Shown here piece after piece: positions 37,215-47,785 of a stretch of DNA of 64,000 nucleotides. The stretch lies in the NCBI RefSeq assembly GCF_018687595.1, contig NZ_CP061298.1:1364001-1428000 (forward strand), in the 5' to 3' direction. A model generated the notes under the pieces. That model ran no database searches, was not told the DNA's origin, and was given only the letters and a program-made list of their open reading frames with translations. Each line of letters opens with the position of its first letter. Within the stretch, counting starts at the first letter, position 1. Origin of the DNA: Polynucleobacter paludilacus (lineage in GTDB: Bacteria > Pseudomonadota > Gammaproteobacteria > Burkholderiales > Burkholderiaceae). The position numbers were made by a program, and so were the translations under genes.

Positions 37215-38368
37215 TGAGTCCTGCAGATTCCCAGCAGCATATTGAGTCTTTTCGTAAACAGATTCTCGAGGCAGCACAATCTAAAACGCCTTTGTCCATT
37301 GAGGGTGGCGGCACCAAAGCATGGTACGGCAACCCCAATTCATTTTCTAAGCTCAGCACCAAAGCTTATAGCGGCATCCTCGACTATCAACCTGAAGAGC
37401 TAGTAATCACGGCTTGTGCCGGTACTCTACTAAAAGAAATTGAAAGAGTCCTGTCTGAGAAAAATCAAATGCTTGCCTTCGAGCCCCCACATTTCGGTGA
37501 AGGCGCTACGCTTGGAGGTGTCATCGCGGCAGGCTTAGCTGGTCCAGCTCGTATCAGCGTAGGTAATTTACGTGACTTTGTTTTAGGCGCTCGCATCATG
37601 GATGGCAAGGGTCAAGATTTATCTTTTGGCGGTAAAGTGATGAAAAACGTAGCAGGCTATGATGTATCTCGTCTCATGCCGGGATCCTTAGGTACTCTTG
37701 CACTCATCCTAGAAGCATCAGTCAAAGTCTTACCAAAGCCCGCTGCTAGTACGAGCATTCGCTGTCAAATGACGCAAGCTGCTGCTTTACAAAGCTTGAA
37801 TGAATCTGCCGGTCAACCTCTACCCCTATCTGCAAGTTGCTGGATTGGTAAAAACCAAGCCGATAGCTTTGGTGAGCTCACTATTCGATTGGCAGGAGCA
37901 GAAGCAGCGGTTTATGCCGCAAAAATATCCCTGTGTTCCAGTCTCAACGCGAAAGAGCTGGATACAAAAGAGGCGGAAGCTTTTTGGAGCAATCTTCGAG
38001 AACAGCAGTTGCCAGACTTTACAAGCCTGGCAGCGGATGAAACGCTCTATCGCCTCGCCTTGCCTGCAGCCTGTGGTTCGCTTGAACTCAACAATATGTC
38101 TGATGACATTATTTTGGAGTGGCATGGTCAAGAGCGTTGGCTAAAAGGTCTGAGTGATGACGCCACTTTTAACGCTCTAAAAAAAATTGCGAGTGCTCAT
38201 GGTGGACATGCAATGCGTTTTCGTCAGGGCTCGAATGTGAATCCTGCAAATCAACGCTTTACTCAGCTCAGTGAACAAAGTCATTCGCTAGCGCTTGAGC
38301 CAATTCAGACTAGGCTCAGAGCTAGCTTTGACCCTTCCGGTGTTTTTGCCACCCATCGTCTTCCATAA
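37214..38368 (+). CDS. glcE: Glycolate oxidase subunit GlcE
   Basis: A 384-residue FAD-binding subunit, shorter than GlcD and without its C-terminal FAD-oxidase module. The PCMH fold shows SIEGGGTKAWYGNP, VITACAGTLLKEIE, GATLGGVIAAGLAGPARI, LRDFVLGARIMDG and GKVMKNVAGYDVSRLMPGSLG. It starts one base before the glcD stop ends and is followed by glcF after 7 bases, the standard glcDEF order. Confidence 0.95.
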   Translation: MSPADSQQHIESFRKQILEAAQSKTPLSIEGGGTKAWYGNPNSFSKLSTKAYSGILDYQPEELVITACAGTLLKEIERVLSEKNQMLAFEPPHFGEGATLGGVIAAGLAGPARISVGNLRDFVLGARIMDGKGQDLSFGGKVMKNVAGYDVSRLMPGSLGTLALILEASVKVLPKPAASTSIRCQMTQAAALQSLNESAGQPLPLSASCWIGKNQADSFGELTIRLAGAEAAVYAAKISLCSSLNAKELDTKEAEAFWSNLREQQLPDFTSLAADETLYRLALPAACGSLELNNMSDDIILEWHGQERWLKGLSDDATFNALKKIASAHGGHAMRFRQGSNVNPANQRFTQLSEQSHSLALEPIQTRLRASFDPSGVFATHRLP

Positions 38369-38375
38369 GCAATCC

Positions 38376-39653
38376 ATGCAAACTGAACTCGCTCCCCAAT
38401 TTCAAAATACCGCTGAAGGTTTAGAAGCCGCCCGAATTTTAGGTAAATGTGTTCATTGTGGATTCTGTACAGCTACCTGCCCTACATATCAACTTCTGGG
38501 CGATGAGCTGGATGGACCGCGTGGACGCATCTATCTCATCAAACAAATGGCTGAAGGTCAAGCACCTACTGAGAAGACCCGGCTGCATCTTGATCGCTGC
38601 CTAACCTGCCGCAACTGTGAAAGCACCTGTCCTAGCGGTGTTCAATACGGCAAACTCATCGATATTGGGCGTCAATGGGCTGAAGAAAATACCCCTCCAC
38701 GCCCACTGAAAGATCGTCTCACCCGTTGGACTCTCAAGGAGGGATTAACTAGTCCCGTCCTGATGAAGACAGCAATGAAATTGGGTCGTCTAGTACGCCC
38801 CATTCTGCCGCCTAGTATGAAGCGAAAAATTCCGCTCCTCAAGAATAAAGCGCTTCACCCTAATACCAACCCTCACCATCGACCCCAAACAGAGCATGCT
38901 CGGAAAATGCTCTTGTTGGAAGGTTGCGTTCAACCCGATATGCTGCCGAATGTGAATTCTGCTACCGCTCGGGTATTGCACGCGCTGAATATTCAACTGA
39001 TTAGCGCGCCTAAGGCGACCTGCTGTGGCGCTCTGCGTTATCACCTCAATGATCAAGTCGGTGGTTTAGGTGATGCCAAACAAAATATTGATGCCTGGTG
39101 GCCTTTAATTGAGTCTGGGGTCGAGGCAATTGTGATGACCGCCTCTGGTTGTGGTGTGATGGTCAAAGATTATGGGCACCTCTTAGCTGATGATCCAATA
39201 TATGCAGCCAAAGCAAAAAGGGTTTCAGAGCTAACGAAAGACATCTCCGAAATCTTGCCTTCACTCCAAAATGAATTACTGGAATTGATTGGTAGCGACC
39301 AGAAACCAGGTGTGGTTTATCACCCACCCTGCACCTTGCAACATGGCCAACAAATCCGTGGTCAAGTTGAGAAATTACTGACCAGTTTAGGTGTGGGAGT
39401 ACGATTGTGTGCGGATAGCCATTTATGCTGTGGCTCAGCTGGTACCTATTCAATTACACAGCCTGAACTTTCAGAGCAATTACGTAAACAAAAATTAATG
39501 CACTTGCAAACTGCATGCGATGAATCGGATGCTGAGTTGATCGTGTCAGGAAATATTGGCTGCATTGCCCATCTACAACAGGATCAAACTCCCGTTATTC
39601 ATTGGATAGAATTGGTCGATCAACTCCTTACTCAACAAGCAGAGAAAAAATGA
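38376..39653 (+). CDS. glcF: Glycolate oxidase iron-sulfur subunit GlcF
   Basis: Carries electrons from the FAD subunits to the quinone pool. The 425-residue protein has two 4Fe-4S motifs, CVHCGFCTATCP (Cys 25, 28, 31, 35) and CLTCRNCESTCP, and two CCG domains (TCCGALRYH, LCCGSAGTYS). I chose the ATG at 38376 because the longer frame to 38295 runs into glcE. It ends by ATGA overlap with the YggS-type gene. Confidence 0.96.
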   Translation: MQTELAPQFQNTAEGLEAARILGKCVHCGFCTATCPTYQLLGDELDGPRGRIYLIKQMAEGQAPTEKTRLHLDRCLTCRNCESTCPSGVQYGKLIDIGRQWAEENTPPRPLKDRLTRWTLKEGLTSPVLMKTAMKLGRLVRPILPPSMKRKIPLLKNKALHPNTNPHHRPQTEHARKMLLLEGCVQPDMLPNVNSATARVLHALNIQLISAPKATCCGALRYHLNDQVGGLGDAKQNIDAWWPLIESGVEAIVMTASGCGVMVKDYGHLLADDPIYAAKAKRVSELTKDISEILPSLQNELLELIGSDQKPGVVYHPPCTLQHGQQIRGQVEKLLTSLGVGVRLCADSHLCCGSAGTYSITQPELSEQLRKQKLMHLQTACDESDAELIVSGNIGCIAHLQQDQTPVIHWIELVDQLLTQQAEKK

Positions 39654-40375
39654 CGCTGATTGCACCCCATCTTGAACAGGTTCGTCGACGGGTTCAAGAT
39701 GCAGCCTTAGCAGCCCAGCGCAATCCCAGCAGCATTACTCTGATGGCGGTAAGTAAAACTTTTCCCATCCAAGATATTGCGCAAGCCATTGCAGCAGGTC
39801 AAACGGTATTTGGAGAAAACTATGTGCAGGAAGGGATCGAGAAAATCCAAATGCTCGCAGCTTTCCGCCCCAAACTCGAGTGGCATTTTATTGGGCCACT
39901 CCAAAGCAATAAAACGAAAGATGTAGCGGCTCATTTTGATTGGGTGCATAGTATTGACCGCCTCAAGATTGCTGAGAGACTCTCTATTCAACGCGGGGAG
40001 CTTGCTATTCCCAAGAAGCTGCAGCTTTGTGTGCAGGTCAATGTCAGCAATGAAGACTCCAAAAGCGGCATCCCTTTAAAGGAAGCAGAAACACTCTGTA
40101 GCGCCATTGCCCAATTACCTCACGTTTCCCTAAGAGGTTTAATGGCTATTCCTGCGCCGACCTCAGATCTCATCATTCAGGGACAAGCTTTTGAGGCGGT
40201 AGAGGATTGCTTCAAGCAAATTCAGATCAAATACTCAAAAGAAGTAGGATTTCAAGAATTTAATACCTTATCAATGGGAATGTCGGATGATATGGAGTCT
40301 GCAATAGCCCATGGGAGTACGATTGTCCGAGTGGGTACCGCGATATTTGGTAAGCGAGATAAGATAAGCGCATGA
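39650..40375 (+). CDS. YggS family pyridoxal-phosphate homeostasis protein
   Basis: A 241-residue single-domain PLP protein related to alanine racemase; it keeps PLP balanced and does not racemise. The PLP lysine is Lys36 in MAVSKTFP. GENYVQEGIEK, WHFIGPLQSNKTK, RGLMAIP and LSMGMSDDMESAIAHGSTIVRVGT are all typical. The ATG at 39650 overlaps the glcF stop, and its own end overlaps proC, so glcDEF-yggS-proC may be one operon. Confidence 0.95.
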   Translation: MTLIAPHLEQVRRRVQDAALAAQRNPSSITLMAVSKTFPIQDIAQAIAAGQTVFGENYVQEGIEKIQMLAAFRPKLEWHFIGPLQSNKTKDVAAHFDWVHSIDRLKIAERLSIQRGELAIPKKLQLCVQVNVSNEDSKSGIPLKEAETLCSAIAQLPHVSLRGLMAIPAPTSDLIIQGQAFEAVEDCFKQIQIKYSKEVGFQEFNTLSMGMSDDMESAIAHGSTIVRVGTAIFGKRDKISA

Positions 40376-41232
40376 CAAACAAAGATCAATTTACGAACGA
40401 TATTCATATCACCTTCATTGGTGGTGGCAATATGGGCCGCGCCATGATTGGCGGCCTTCTTCATGACGGCCTTCGCTCAACTCAGGTATCGGTGGTTGAA
40501 GCAAAAGCTGACACGGCAGTAGCTCTCATTAACGACTTTTCAATTAAGCTGATCACTTCGATAGATCAAATCGCTTTAGATGCTGCCAAAAATAATGTCA
40601 TCGTCATGGCAGTCAAGCCCCAAGACTTTAAAGTGGTTTCTCGTGCTCTCAGCACTCAACTTCAAAACTCTCCAGTAAAACCTTTAATCCTCAGTATTGC
40701 TGCAGGAATACGCACCGCTGACATGAACCACTGGCTTGCTCAGTCCCGTTGTGTTCGAGCAATGCCCAATACTCCTGCCCTCATTGGAAAAGGCATCACT
40801 GGTCTATTTTCTGAGACTGGCGTTAGTCAGGCTGACCGTGAATTAGCAGAAGGCATTTGCAAGGCGGTTGGGCAAACAGTTTGGGTAGATGAAGAGCCAC
40901 TTTTGGATGCCGTGACTGCCTTATCTGGCAGCGGCCCCGCTTACGTATTTGCTTTTCTGGAAGCATTACAAGCTGGCGGCGAAAAACTCGGGCTAGATTC
41001 AGCAACTGCGCGCAAGTTGGCTTATGCGACGCTTGAAGGCGCATCTCAACTCGCCAATCATTCTGTAGAGAGTGCCAGCGCCCTCCGTGAAAGGGTTACA
41101 TCAAAAGGCGGTACTACTGCTGCCGCCTTAGAGGTACTTAAAGATTTAGACTGGCAAGCCATACTTGGAAAAGCCCTTGCCGCAGCCCAGGAGCGCAGCA
41201 AAACCATGGGTGATGAATTAGGTCAGGGATAA
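40372..41232 (+). CDS. proC: Pyrroline-5-carboxylate reductase
   Basis: Final step of proline synthesis. The 286-residue protein has the NADP-binding [15 protein letters not shown], a second dinucleotide region [18 protein letters not shown] and the C-terminal signature [12 protein letters not shown]. The yggS-proC pairing is very common in proteobacteria. The 3' end overlaps convergent ubiA by 15 bases. Confidence 0.97.
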   Translation: MTNKDQFTNDIHITFIGGGNMGRAMIGGLLHDGLRSTQVSVVEAKADTAVALINDFSIKLITSIDQIALDAAKNNVIVMAVKPQDFKVVSRALSTQLQNSPVKPLILSIAAGIRTADMNHWLAQSRCVRAMPNTPALIGKGITGLFSETGVSQADRELAEGICKAVGQTVWVDEEPLLDAVTALSGSGPAYVFAFLEALQAGGEKLGLDSATARKLAYATLEGASQLANHSVESASALRERVTSKGGTTAAALEVLKDLDWQAILGKALAAAQERSKTMGDELGQG

Positions 41233-42075
41233 ACCCAAAACGATTCCTAAGAACAGGAATCCGCCCAACCAATTATTGTGAAGAAACGCCCTGAAGCAAT
41301 CATTACGTGAGCGAGTAGATACTAGTCTTAGGTGATACAAAGCGCACAGCAATGCAGCTCCCCAGCCTAGCCAAAAATACCCACTCAGATGAGCAAGTTG
41401 AGCAACGATCATTTGACTCACTAGCAGCAGACCATAACAAATTCCAATCGCAGCTATATCAAAACGACCAAATGTAATTGCTGAAGTGTTGATGCCGATG
41501 CGAATATCGTCTTCACGATCCACCATGGCATAAGCAGTATCGTAAGCAATCGCCCAAAAGATATTGCCGACAAATAAAATCCACGCCTCTAGTGGTACGA
41601 ATCCCAATACAGCGGCATAAGCCATTGGGATACCAAAACCAAACGCTACACCCAGCACTGCTTGAGGAATGGCAAAGAAACGCTTGGTAAATGGATAAAC
41701 TGCAGCGATCAGTACTGCAAAAATAGATAAGACTTTGGTCAATAGATTGAGTGGCTGAATTAAAGCAAAAGCAAGTAAGGCCAAAAATATTGCAAGCCAA
41801 ACTGCTTCTTTACCCGAGATCTGACCGCTGGTGACGGGACGATATTGGGTTCTGAGAACATCGCGATCAAAATCTTGATCTGCATAATCGTTTATGGCGC
41901 AACCTGCGCTGCGCATCAGGAAAGTACCGAGCGTAAAAATAAATAGAATCTGTAGATCTGGTAAGCCACCGCTTGCTAGCCACAAAGCCCACCAAGTCGG
42001 CCACAACAGCAACAGTGTACCGATGGGTTTATCCAATCGAATGAGACGTGCATAGGCCCGTAAGCGTTCACGCAT
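41218..42075 (-). CDS. ubiA: 4-hydroxybenzoate octaprenyltransferase
   Basis: Joins the polyprenyl tail to 4-hydroxybenzoate in ubiquinone synthesis in the inner membrane. The 285-residue protein has the two Asp-rich motifs, [12 protein letters not shown] and [10 protein letters not shown], separated by membrane helices. It is the last gene of recG-oxyR-ubiA: its ATG overlaps the oxyR stop by 8 bases. Confidence 0.96.
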   Translation of the reverse strand: MRERLRAYARLIRLDKPIGTLLLLWPTWWALWLASGGLPDLQILFIFTLGTFLMRSAGCAINDYADQDFDRDVLRTQYRPVTSGQISGKEAVWLAIFLALLAFALIQPLNLLTKVLSIFAVLIAAVYPFTKRFFAIPQAVLGVAFGFGIPMAYAAVLGFVPLEAWILFVGNIFWAIAYDTAYAMVDREDDIRIGINTSAITFGRFDIAAIGICYGLLLVSQMIVAQLAHLSGYFWLGWGAALLCALYHLRLVSTRSRNDCFRAFLHNNWLGGFLFLGIVLGLSLT

Positions 42076-43000
42076 TAATCAAGCTCACCCCAGATAGGTC
42101 GCAACGACGAATCGTTTTCGCAAGCTCTTGCATCACCGGAGCGCGGGTGTAGCTTTTGCGCCAAACTAAGCACACCCGTCTGGTAGGCGTTGGCTCCTCG
42201 AGTGGAATATAACGAATCAAACCTTCTTGGGTTTTGGGATCGTCGACCGAAGTGCGCGGTAAAACACTAATACCGATTCCGCCAGCAACCATTTGTCTAA
42301 TCGTCTCTAGCGAGGAACCTTCAAAACTATGCTGCTCGCCAATGGTTGAGCCACTTCCTAGGCGATTAAGCTCTGGACAAACGCCGAGCACATGGTCGCG
42401 GAAGCAATGGCCTGCACCTAGCAGCAAAGTATTTTGGGCTTTTAATTCTTGATGAGCAATCGCTTGACGACTTTCCCAAGCATGCCCTTTTGGTACAGCA
42501 ACTAAGAATGGCTCATCGTATAAATCAATCATCTCCAGACCGGAGCTAGGGAAAGGATGTGCCAGTACCGCACAATCGAGCTCACCCTGCCGCAACATTT
42601 CTAACAAACGGGCCGTAAAATTTTCTTCTAGAAATAAAGGGGCGTTTGGCAAAGACTCTCTAGCCTCTCTTACTAGACTAGGTAGCAAGTATGGGGCAAT
42701 GGTGTAAATCGTACCCAATCTTAGTGGGCCCGACAAAGGGTCTTGGCCATGCTTTGCTAAATGCTTCAAAGTATTTGCTTCTTCTAGAACACGCTGAGCC
42801 TGCTCTACTACCAAAGCGCCTAAAGCAGTCATCGACACCTCAGAGCTGGTTCTCTCAAAAATCTGAATATTGAGCTCTTCCTCTAACTTCTTGATGGCGA
42901 CAGAGAGCGTAGGCTGAGAAACAAAGCAAGCCTCAGCTGCGCGCCCAAAGTGACGCTCACGAGCGACGGCAACGATATAACGCAGTTCAGTCAGTGTCAT
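42068..43000 (-). CDS. oxyR: Hydrogen-peroxide-sensing LysR regulator OxyR
   Basis: A 310-residue LysR-type regulator with a winged HTH ([36 protein letters not shown]). The redox pair is Cys199 and Cys208 in [12 protein letters not shown], the same numbers as in E. coli OxyR, so disulfide sensing of peroxide is very likely. It starts 10 bases after recG and ends over the ubiA start. An OxyR target gene is not obvious among its neighbours. Confidence 0.95.
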   Translation of the reverse strand: MTLTELRYIVAVARERHFGRAAEACFVSQPTLSVAIKKLEEELNIQIFERTSSEVSMTALGALVVEQAQRVLEEANTLKHLAKHGQDPLSGPLRLGTIYTIAPYLLPSLVREARESLPNAPLFLEENFTARLLEMLRQGELDCAVLAHPFPSSGLEMIDLYDEPFLVAVPKGHAWESRQAIAHQELKAQNTLLLGAGHCFRDHVLGVCPELNRLGSGSTIGEQHSFEGSSLETIRQMVAGGIGISVLPRTSVDDPKTQEGLIRYIPLEEPTPTRRVCLVWRKSYTRAPVMQELAKTIRRCDLSGVSLINA

Positions 43001-43010
43001 AAAATAATTA

Positions 43011-45083
43011 TCAGGCCTTTAAAAATTCGGTGCGTGATCCCAGCCATCTGGCCAATTGTTTTTCTACCATGTCTGGATACTCTCCCAGTAAGCGCTCCGC
43101 CGCTTGCTGAGCTAATTCTATCAACCAAGCATCTCTTTGAAGATCCACAAAGCGCAACATGGCATCTCCGGATTGTCGAGCCCCCAATAATTCACCAGGC
43201 CCCCGCAATGATAAATCTCGTTCAGCAATCACAAAGCCATCGGATACTTCTCGTAAAGTTTGTAAGCGCTCTTTAGCAGCCAAAGATAAGGGCTCTGCAT
43301 ACATCAGAATACAAACTGAATCCGCAGAGCCACGGCCCACACGTCCTCGTAGTTGATGAATTTGCGCATAGCCAAATCGCTCCGCATGCTCAATCACCAT
43401 CAAAGCCGCATTTGGGACATCGACCCCCACCTCAATCACGGTAGTAGCTACTAAAAGCTGGATTTCATTGGCTTTGAAAGCGGCCATAACGGCTGCTTTT
43501 TCATCGCTCTTCATACGACCATGAACTAGACCCACCTTAAAGTTTGGTAACGCTATAGTCAGCTGCTCAGCACTCTCAACTGCCGTTTGTAATTGCAAGG
43601 CCTCGGACTCCTCAATCAAAGGACATACCCAATAAGCTTGCAGACCTTTCGCTAGCCACTCTTTCACACCGTCAATGACCTCATTGCGACGGCTGGCCTT
43701 GAGTACTTTGGTAATGATTGGTTTGCGTCCGGGTGGCAGCTCGTCTATCACAGAAACATCGAGGTCGGCGTAATAGGTCATTGCGAGTGTGCGCGGAATT
43801 GGGGTAGCCGACATCATCATCTGGTGGCAATAGAACAATTCAGAGCCAATCCGTTGCTGGATTTCTAGCCGCTGTCTTACCCCAAAACGATGCTGCTCAT
43901 CAATCACTGCTAGGCCAAGTTTTGCAAAATGTACCGATTCTTGAATCAGGGCATGAGTCCCGACAATCAGTTGTGCCTCACCACTCTCAACCAAGTCCTG
44001 AGCCAGTTTTTTTTCTTTTGTTTTAAGGCTACCTGAGAGCCAAACTACTTTGATACCTAGTGGCTCAAACCATTCCTGCATTTTCAGAAAATGTTGTTCA
44101 GCCAAAATTTCGGTCGGAGCCATGATGGCCGCTTGGTATCCATTATCGATAGCCCTTGCAGCAGCCAGCGCGGCAATCACCGTCTTGCCGCTTCCTACAT
44201 CACCTTGTAATAGACGGTTCATCGGAAAACTACGCGATAGGTCATGGCCAATCTCAGCCCACACTCGCTCTTGTGCTGAGGTCAGCTTGAATGACAAACG
44301 CGCTAATAAACCTAACTCAATGCTTTTTTTAGAACTCGATTCTGTTACGGCATGAACTGCTGGAGCTCGTCTTTTTTGTCGTATTGAATGCGCGCGCTTT
44401 AAGGAGATCTGCTGTGCCAGCAATTCTTCAAATTGAACACGCCGCCAGGCTAAATGACTGCGATCCAATAAAGACAAGGTATCCGCATCTGATGGGGGTT
44501 GATGCAATAAGGTAATTGCATCTTGTAGATTAGGCCACTGATGACTGGGCAATAACTCGGCCAATAGTGCGCTCGGCAAAAACTCTGCAAGGAGGTCTTG
44601 AGTGCTTGGATTTTTTAAAGCATTAGCAATGGCTTTGCGCAGCACTGTCTGAGTCACGCCTGCACCCGCTGGATAAACGGGGGTCAAACTTTTTGGCAGC
44701 GGGGCTTCAGGGGCAACTGCGCGAACAGTGGGATGCACCATTTCAGGCCCTTGAAATCCCTCTCGGATTTCGCCTCGAACTCGGACGTGAGCGCCAACTG
44801 CCATTTGCTTTTGTTGGCTAGGATAAAAATTGAGGAAGCGAAGTTGTAAAACCTCCCCCGCATCTTCAATCGTGACTACCAGCTGTCTTCTAGGTCTAAA
44901 CAAGACCTGACTGCGAATCACTACTCCCTGGGTTTGCACTGAACGAAAGCGTCCCAGTTGCAGAGCCTCCTCAATTGTCAGGAGCTCAGTTTCATCCTCA
45001 TAGCGCATGGGAAGATGCAAAACAAGCGCCATAGGGCTGTCTAAACCCATTTTTTGGAGTGCTGGAGGTACAGTCTTAGTCAT
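43011..45083 (-). CDS. recG: ATP-dependent DNA helicase RecG
   Basis: Remodels stalled forks and Holliday junctions. The 690-residue protein has an N-terminal wedge/OB domain, Walker A GDVGSGKT near residue 290-300, IDEQHRFGVRQR (DExH type), MMSATPIPRTLAMT and HQLRGRVGRG. I chose the ATG at 45083; an upstream ATG (45122) would overlap queA. It is the first gene of recG-oxyR-ubiA and is divergent from queA by 33 bases. Confidence 0.97.
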   Translation of the reverse strand: MTKTVPPALQKMGLDSPMALVLHLPMRYEDETELLTIEEALQLGRFRSVQTQGVVIRSQVLFRPRRQLVVTIEDAGEVLQLRFLNFYPSQQKQMAVGAHVRVRGEIREGFQGPEMVHPTVRAVAPEAPLPKSLTPVYPAGAGVTQTVLRKAIANALKNPSTQDLLAEFLPSALLAELLPSHQWPNLQDAITLLHQPPSDADTLSLLDRSHLAWRRVQFEELLAQQISLKRAHSIRQKRRAPAVHAVTESSSKKSIELGLLARLSFKLTSAQERVWAEIGHDLSRSFPMNRLLQGDVGSGKTVIAALAAARAIDNGYQAAIMAPTEILAEQHFLKMQEWFEPLGIKVVWLSGSLKTKEKKLAQDLVESGEAQLIVGTHALIQESVHFAKLGLAVIDEQHRFGVRQRLEIQQRIGSELFYCHQMMMSATPIPRTLAMTYYADLDVSVIDELPPGRKPIITKVLKASRRNEVIDGVKEWLAKGLQAYWVCPLIEESEALQLQTAVESAEQLTIALPNFKVGLVHGRMKSDEKAAVMAAFKANEIQLLVATTVIEVGVDVPNAALMVIEHAERFGYAQIHQLRGRVGRGSADSVCILMYAEPLSLAAKERLQTLREVSDGFVIAERDLSLRGPGELLGARQSGDAMLRFVDLQRDAWLIELAQQAAERLLGEYPDMVEKQLARWLGSRTEFLKA

Positions 45084-45116
45084 GATGGTTAGAATCCAAG
45101 CTCTGATGGTAATGCT

Positions 45117-46133
45117 ATGCAACTCTCCGACTTCAATTACGACCTCCCTGACCGCCTAATCGCCCAAAACCCCTTGGCCGAAAGGACTGCTAGCCGCCTT
45201 CTTGAGGTGCAGGCAGGCAATCTGATCGACCGGCAATTTCTGGAAATTTTAGAACTCCTAAAACCTGGTGATTTACTGATAATGAATGACACCAAGGTAA
45301 TCCCCGCTCGGCTCCATGGCAAAAAGCCCACTGGCGGCGCTATTGAGTTACTGATTGAACGTATTACCAGTAATCAACGAGCCTGGGTTCAAATCCGCGC
45401 CTCGAAAGTACCCAAGCTCAACACCAGCGTTCAAATCCACAATCGCAAGGGTGAGAGTTTCGAAGCCAAGGTCGTCGCTTACGATGGTCGATTCTTTGAA
45501 ATCGAATTTCCGAAAGATCTGCTCGATTTGCTAGATCAATTTGGCGAGCTTCCCCTTCCGCCATATATCGAACATCAACCCAATCAAGTGGATAGCAATC
45601 GATATCAAACTGTTCTTGCTAAAAATCCTGGCGCTGTTGCGGCTCCCACGGCAGGACTCCATTTTGATGAAGCGATTTTGGCTAAGCTAAAAGAGCGCGG
45701 TATCGATCAAGCCAGCATTACTCTACATGTTGGCGCAGGCACCTTTACTCCCGTCCGAGAAGAGAACTTAAGTCTGCACAAAATGCATTCTGAGTGGTAC
45801 TCCATTCCAGAGGAAACTTTACAAGCTATCGCAAAAACTCGGCATGCGGGTGGACGGATCGTTGCAGTAGGCACAACCAGCTTACGCACCCTTGAGAGTT
45901 TTGCAATTAATCAACAACAATCCGGTGAAACCAATTTATTCATTACTCCAGGCTTCCCATTTAAAATGGTGGATTGCCTAATTACCAACTTTCACCTACC
46001 TAAGTCAACCTTGCTCATGCTGGTCAGCGCCTTTGCAGGTATGGACAATATTCGCCAGGCCTATCAACACGCCATAGCCAAGGAATATCGATTCTTTAGT
46101 TATGGTGATGCGATGTTCCTCACACGGCTTTAA
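45117..46133 (+). CDS. queA: S-adenosylmethionine:tRNA ribosyltransferase-isomerase
   Basis: Makes epoxyqueuosine in wobble position 34 from preQ1 tRNA and SAM. The 338-residue protein has SDFNYDLPDRLIAQNPL, IMNDTKVIPARL, GAVAAPTAGLHFD, ITLHVGAGTFTPV, HKMHSEWYSIP and FITPGFPFKMVDCLITNFHLPKSTL (as PGFPFKMVDCLITNFH). It heads queA-tgt-yajC-secD-secF. Confidence 0.97.
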   Translation: MQLSDFNYDLPDRLIAQNPLAERTASRLLEVQAGNLIDRQFLEILELLKPGDLLIMNDTKVIPARLHGKKPTGGAIELLIERITSNQRAWVQIRASKVPKLNTSVQIHNRKGESFEAKVVAYDGRFFEIEFPKDLLDLLDQFGELPLPPYIEHQPNQVDSNRYQTVLAKNPGAVAAPTAGLHFDEAILAKLKERGIDQASITLHVGAGTFTPVREENLSLHKMHSEWYSIPEETLQAIAKTRHAGGRIVAVGTTSLRTLESFAINQQQSGETNLFITPGFPFKMVDCLITNFHLPKSTLLMLVSAFAGMDNIRQAYQHAIAKEYRFFSYGDAMFLTRL

Positions 46134-47303
<1,170 letters not shown>

Positions 47304-47446
47304 CTTTGCCTAAAGCCCCCAAATAGCCCACATATACCGCCTTATCTGCCCTCCAAGACCCACACAGTTTAGAATTGCGGGTTTACGGCTTTAGTTCAAA
47401 AGCCCACACTGAATCAGTTTTTATTTTGTCTTTAATGGAGGTGTTT

Positions 47447-47773
47447 ATGTGGATTAGCAATGCTTTTGCCCAAGCTGCGGCTGGTGGTTCTGAGTCTGGT
47501 GGCCTAATGAGCTTCCTTCCCTTGATTTTGATGTTTGTTGTGTTGTACTTCATCATGATTCGTCCTCAAATGAAGCGCCAAAAAGAAACTAAAGCAATGC
47601 TCGAAGCATTAGCTGTTGGCGATGAAGTGGTTACTGTTGGCGGTATCGTAGGCAAAGTAAGCGCGCTGAAAGATCAATTTATCAGCGTTGAAATTGCTGC
47701 AGGCACAGAAGTACAAATGCAAAAAGGTGCAATTACTACCGTCTTGCCAAAAGGCACTCTCAAGTCCGCTTAA
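47447..47773 (+). CDS. yajC: Sec translocase accessory protein YajC
   Basis: A 108-residue protein with one transmembrane helix (about 20-45, LMSFLPLILMFVVLYFIMI) followed by RPQMKRQKETKAML and GDEVVTVGGIVGKV, the YajC signature. It is part of the SecDF-YajC complex. I chose the ATG at 47447 because TGGAGG (47436-47441) lies at good spacing; ATG at 47435 overlaps this sequence and the longer frame to 47375 is not conserved. The 143 bases after tgt may hold a promoter (TAGAAT, 47370-47375). Confidence 0.94.
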   Translation: MWISNAFAQAAAGGSESGGLMSFLPLILMFVVLYFIMIRPQMKRQKETKAMLEALAVGDEVVTVGGIVGKVSALKDQFISVEIAAGTEVQMQKGAITTVLPKGTLKSA

Positions 47774-47785
47774 TACTGTCTCACT

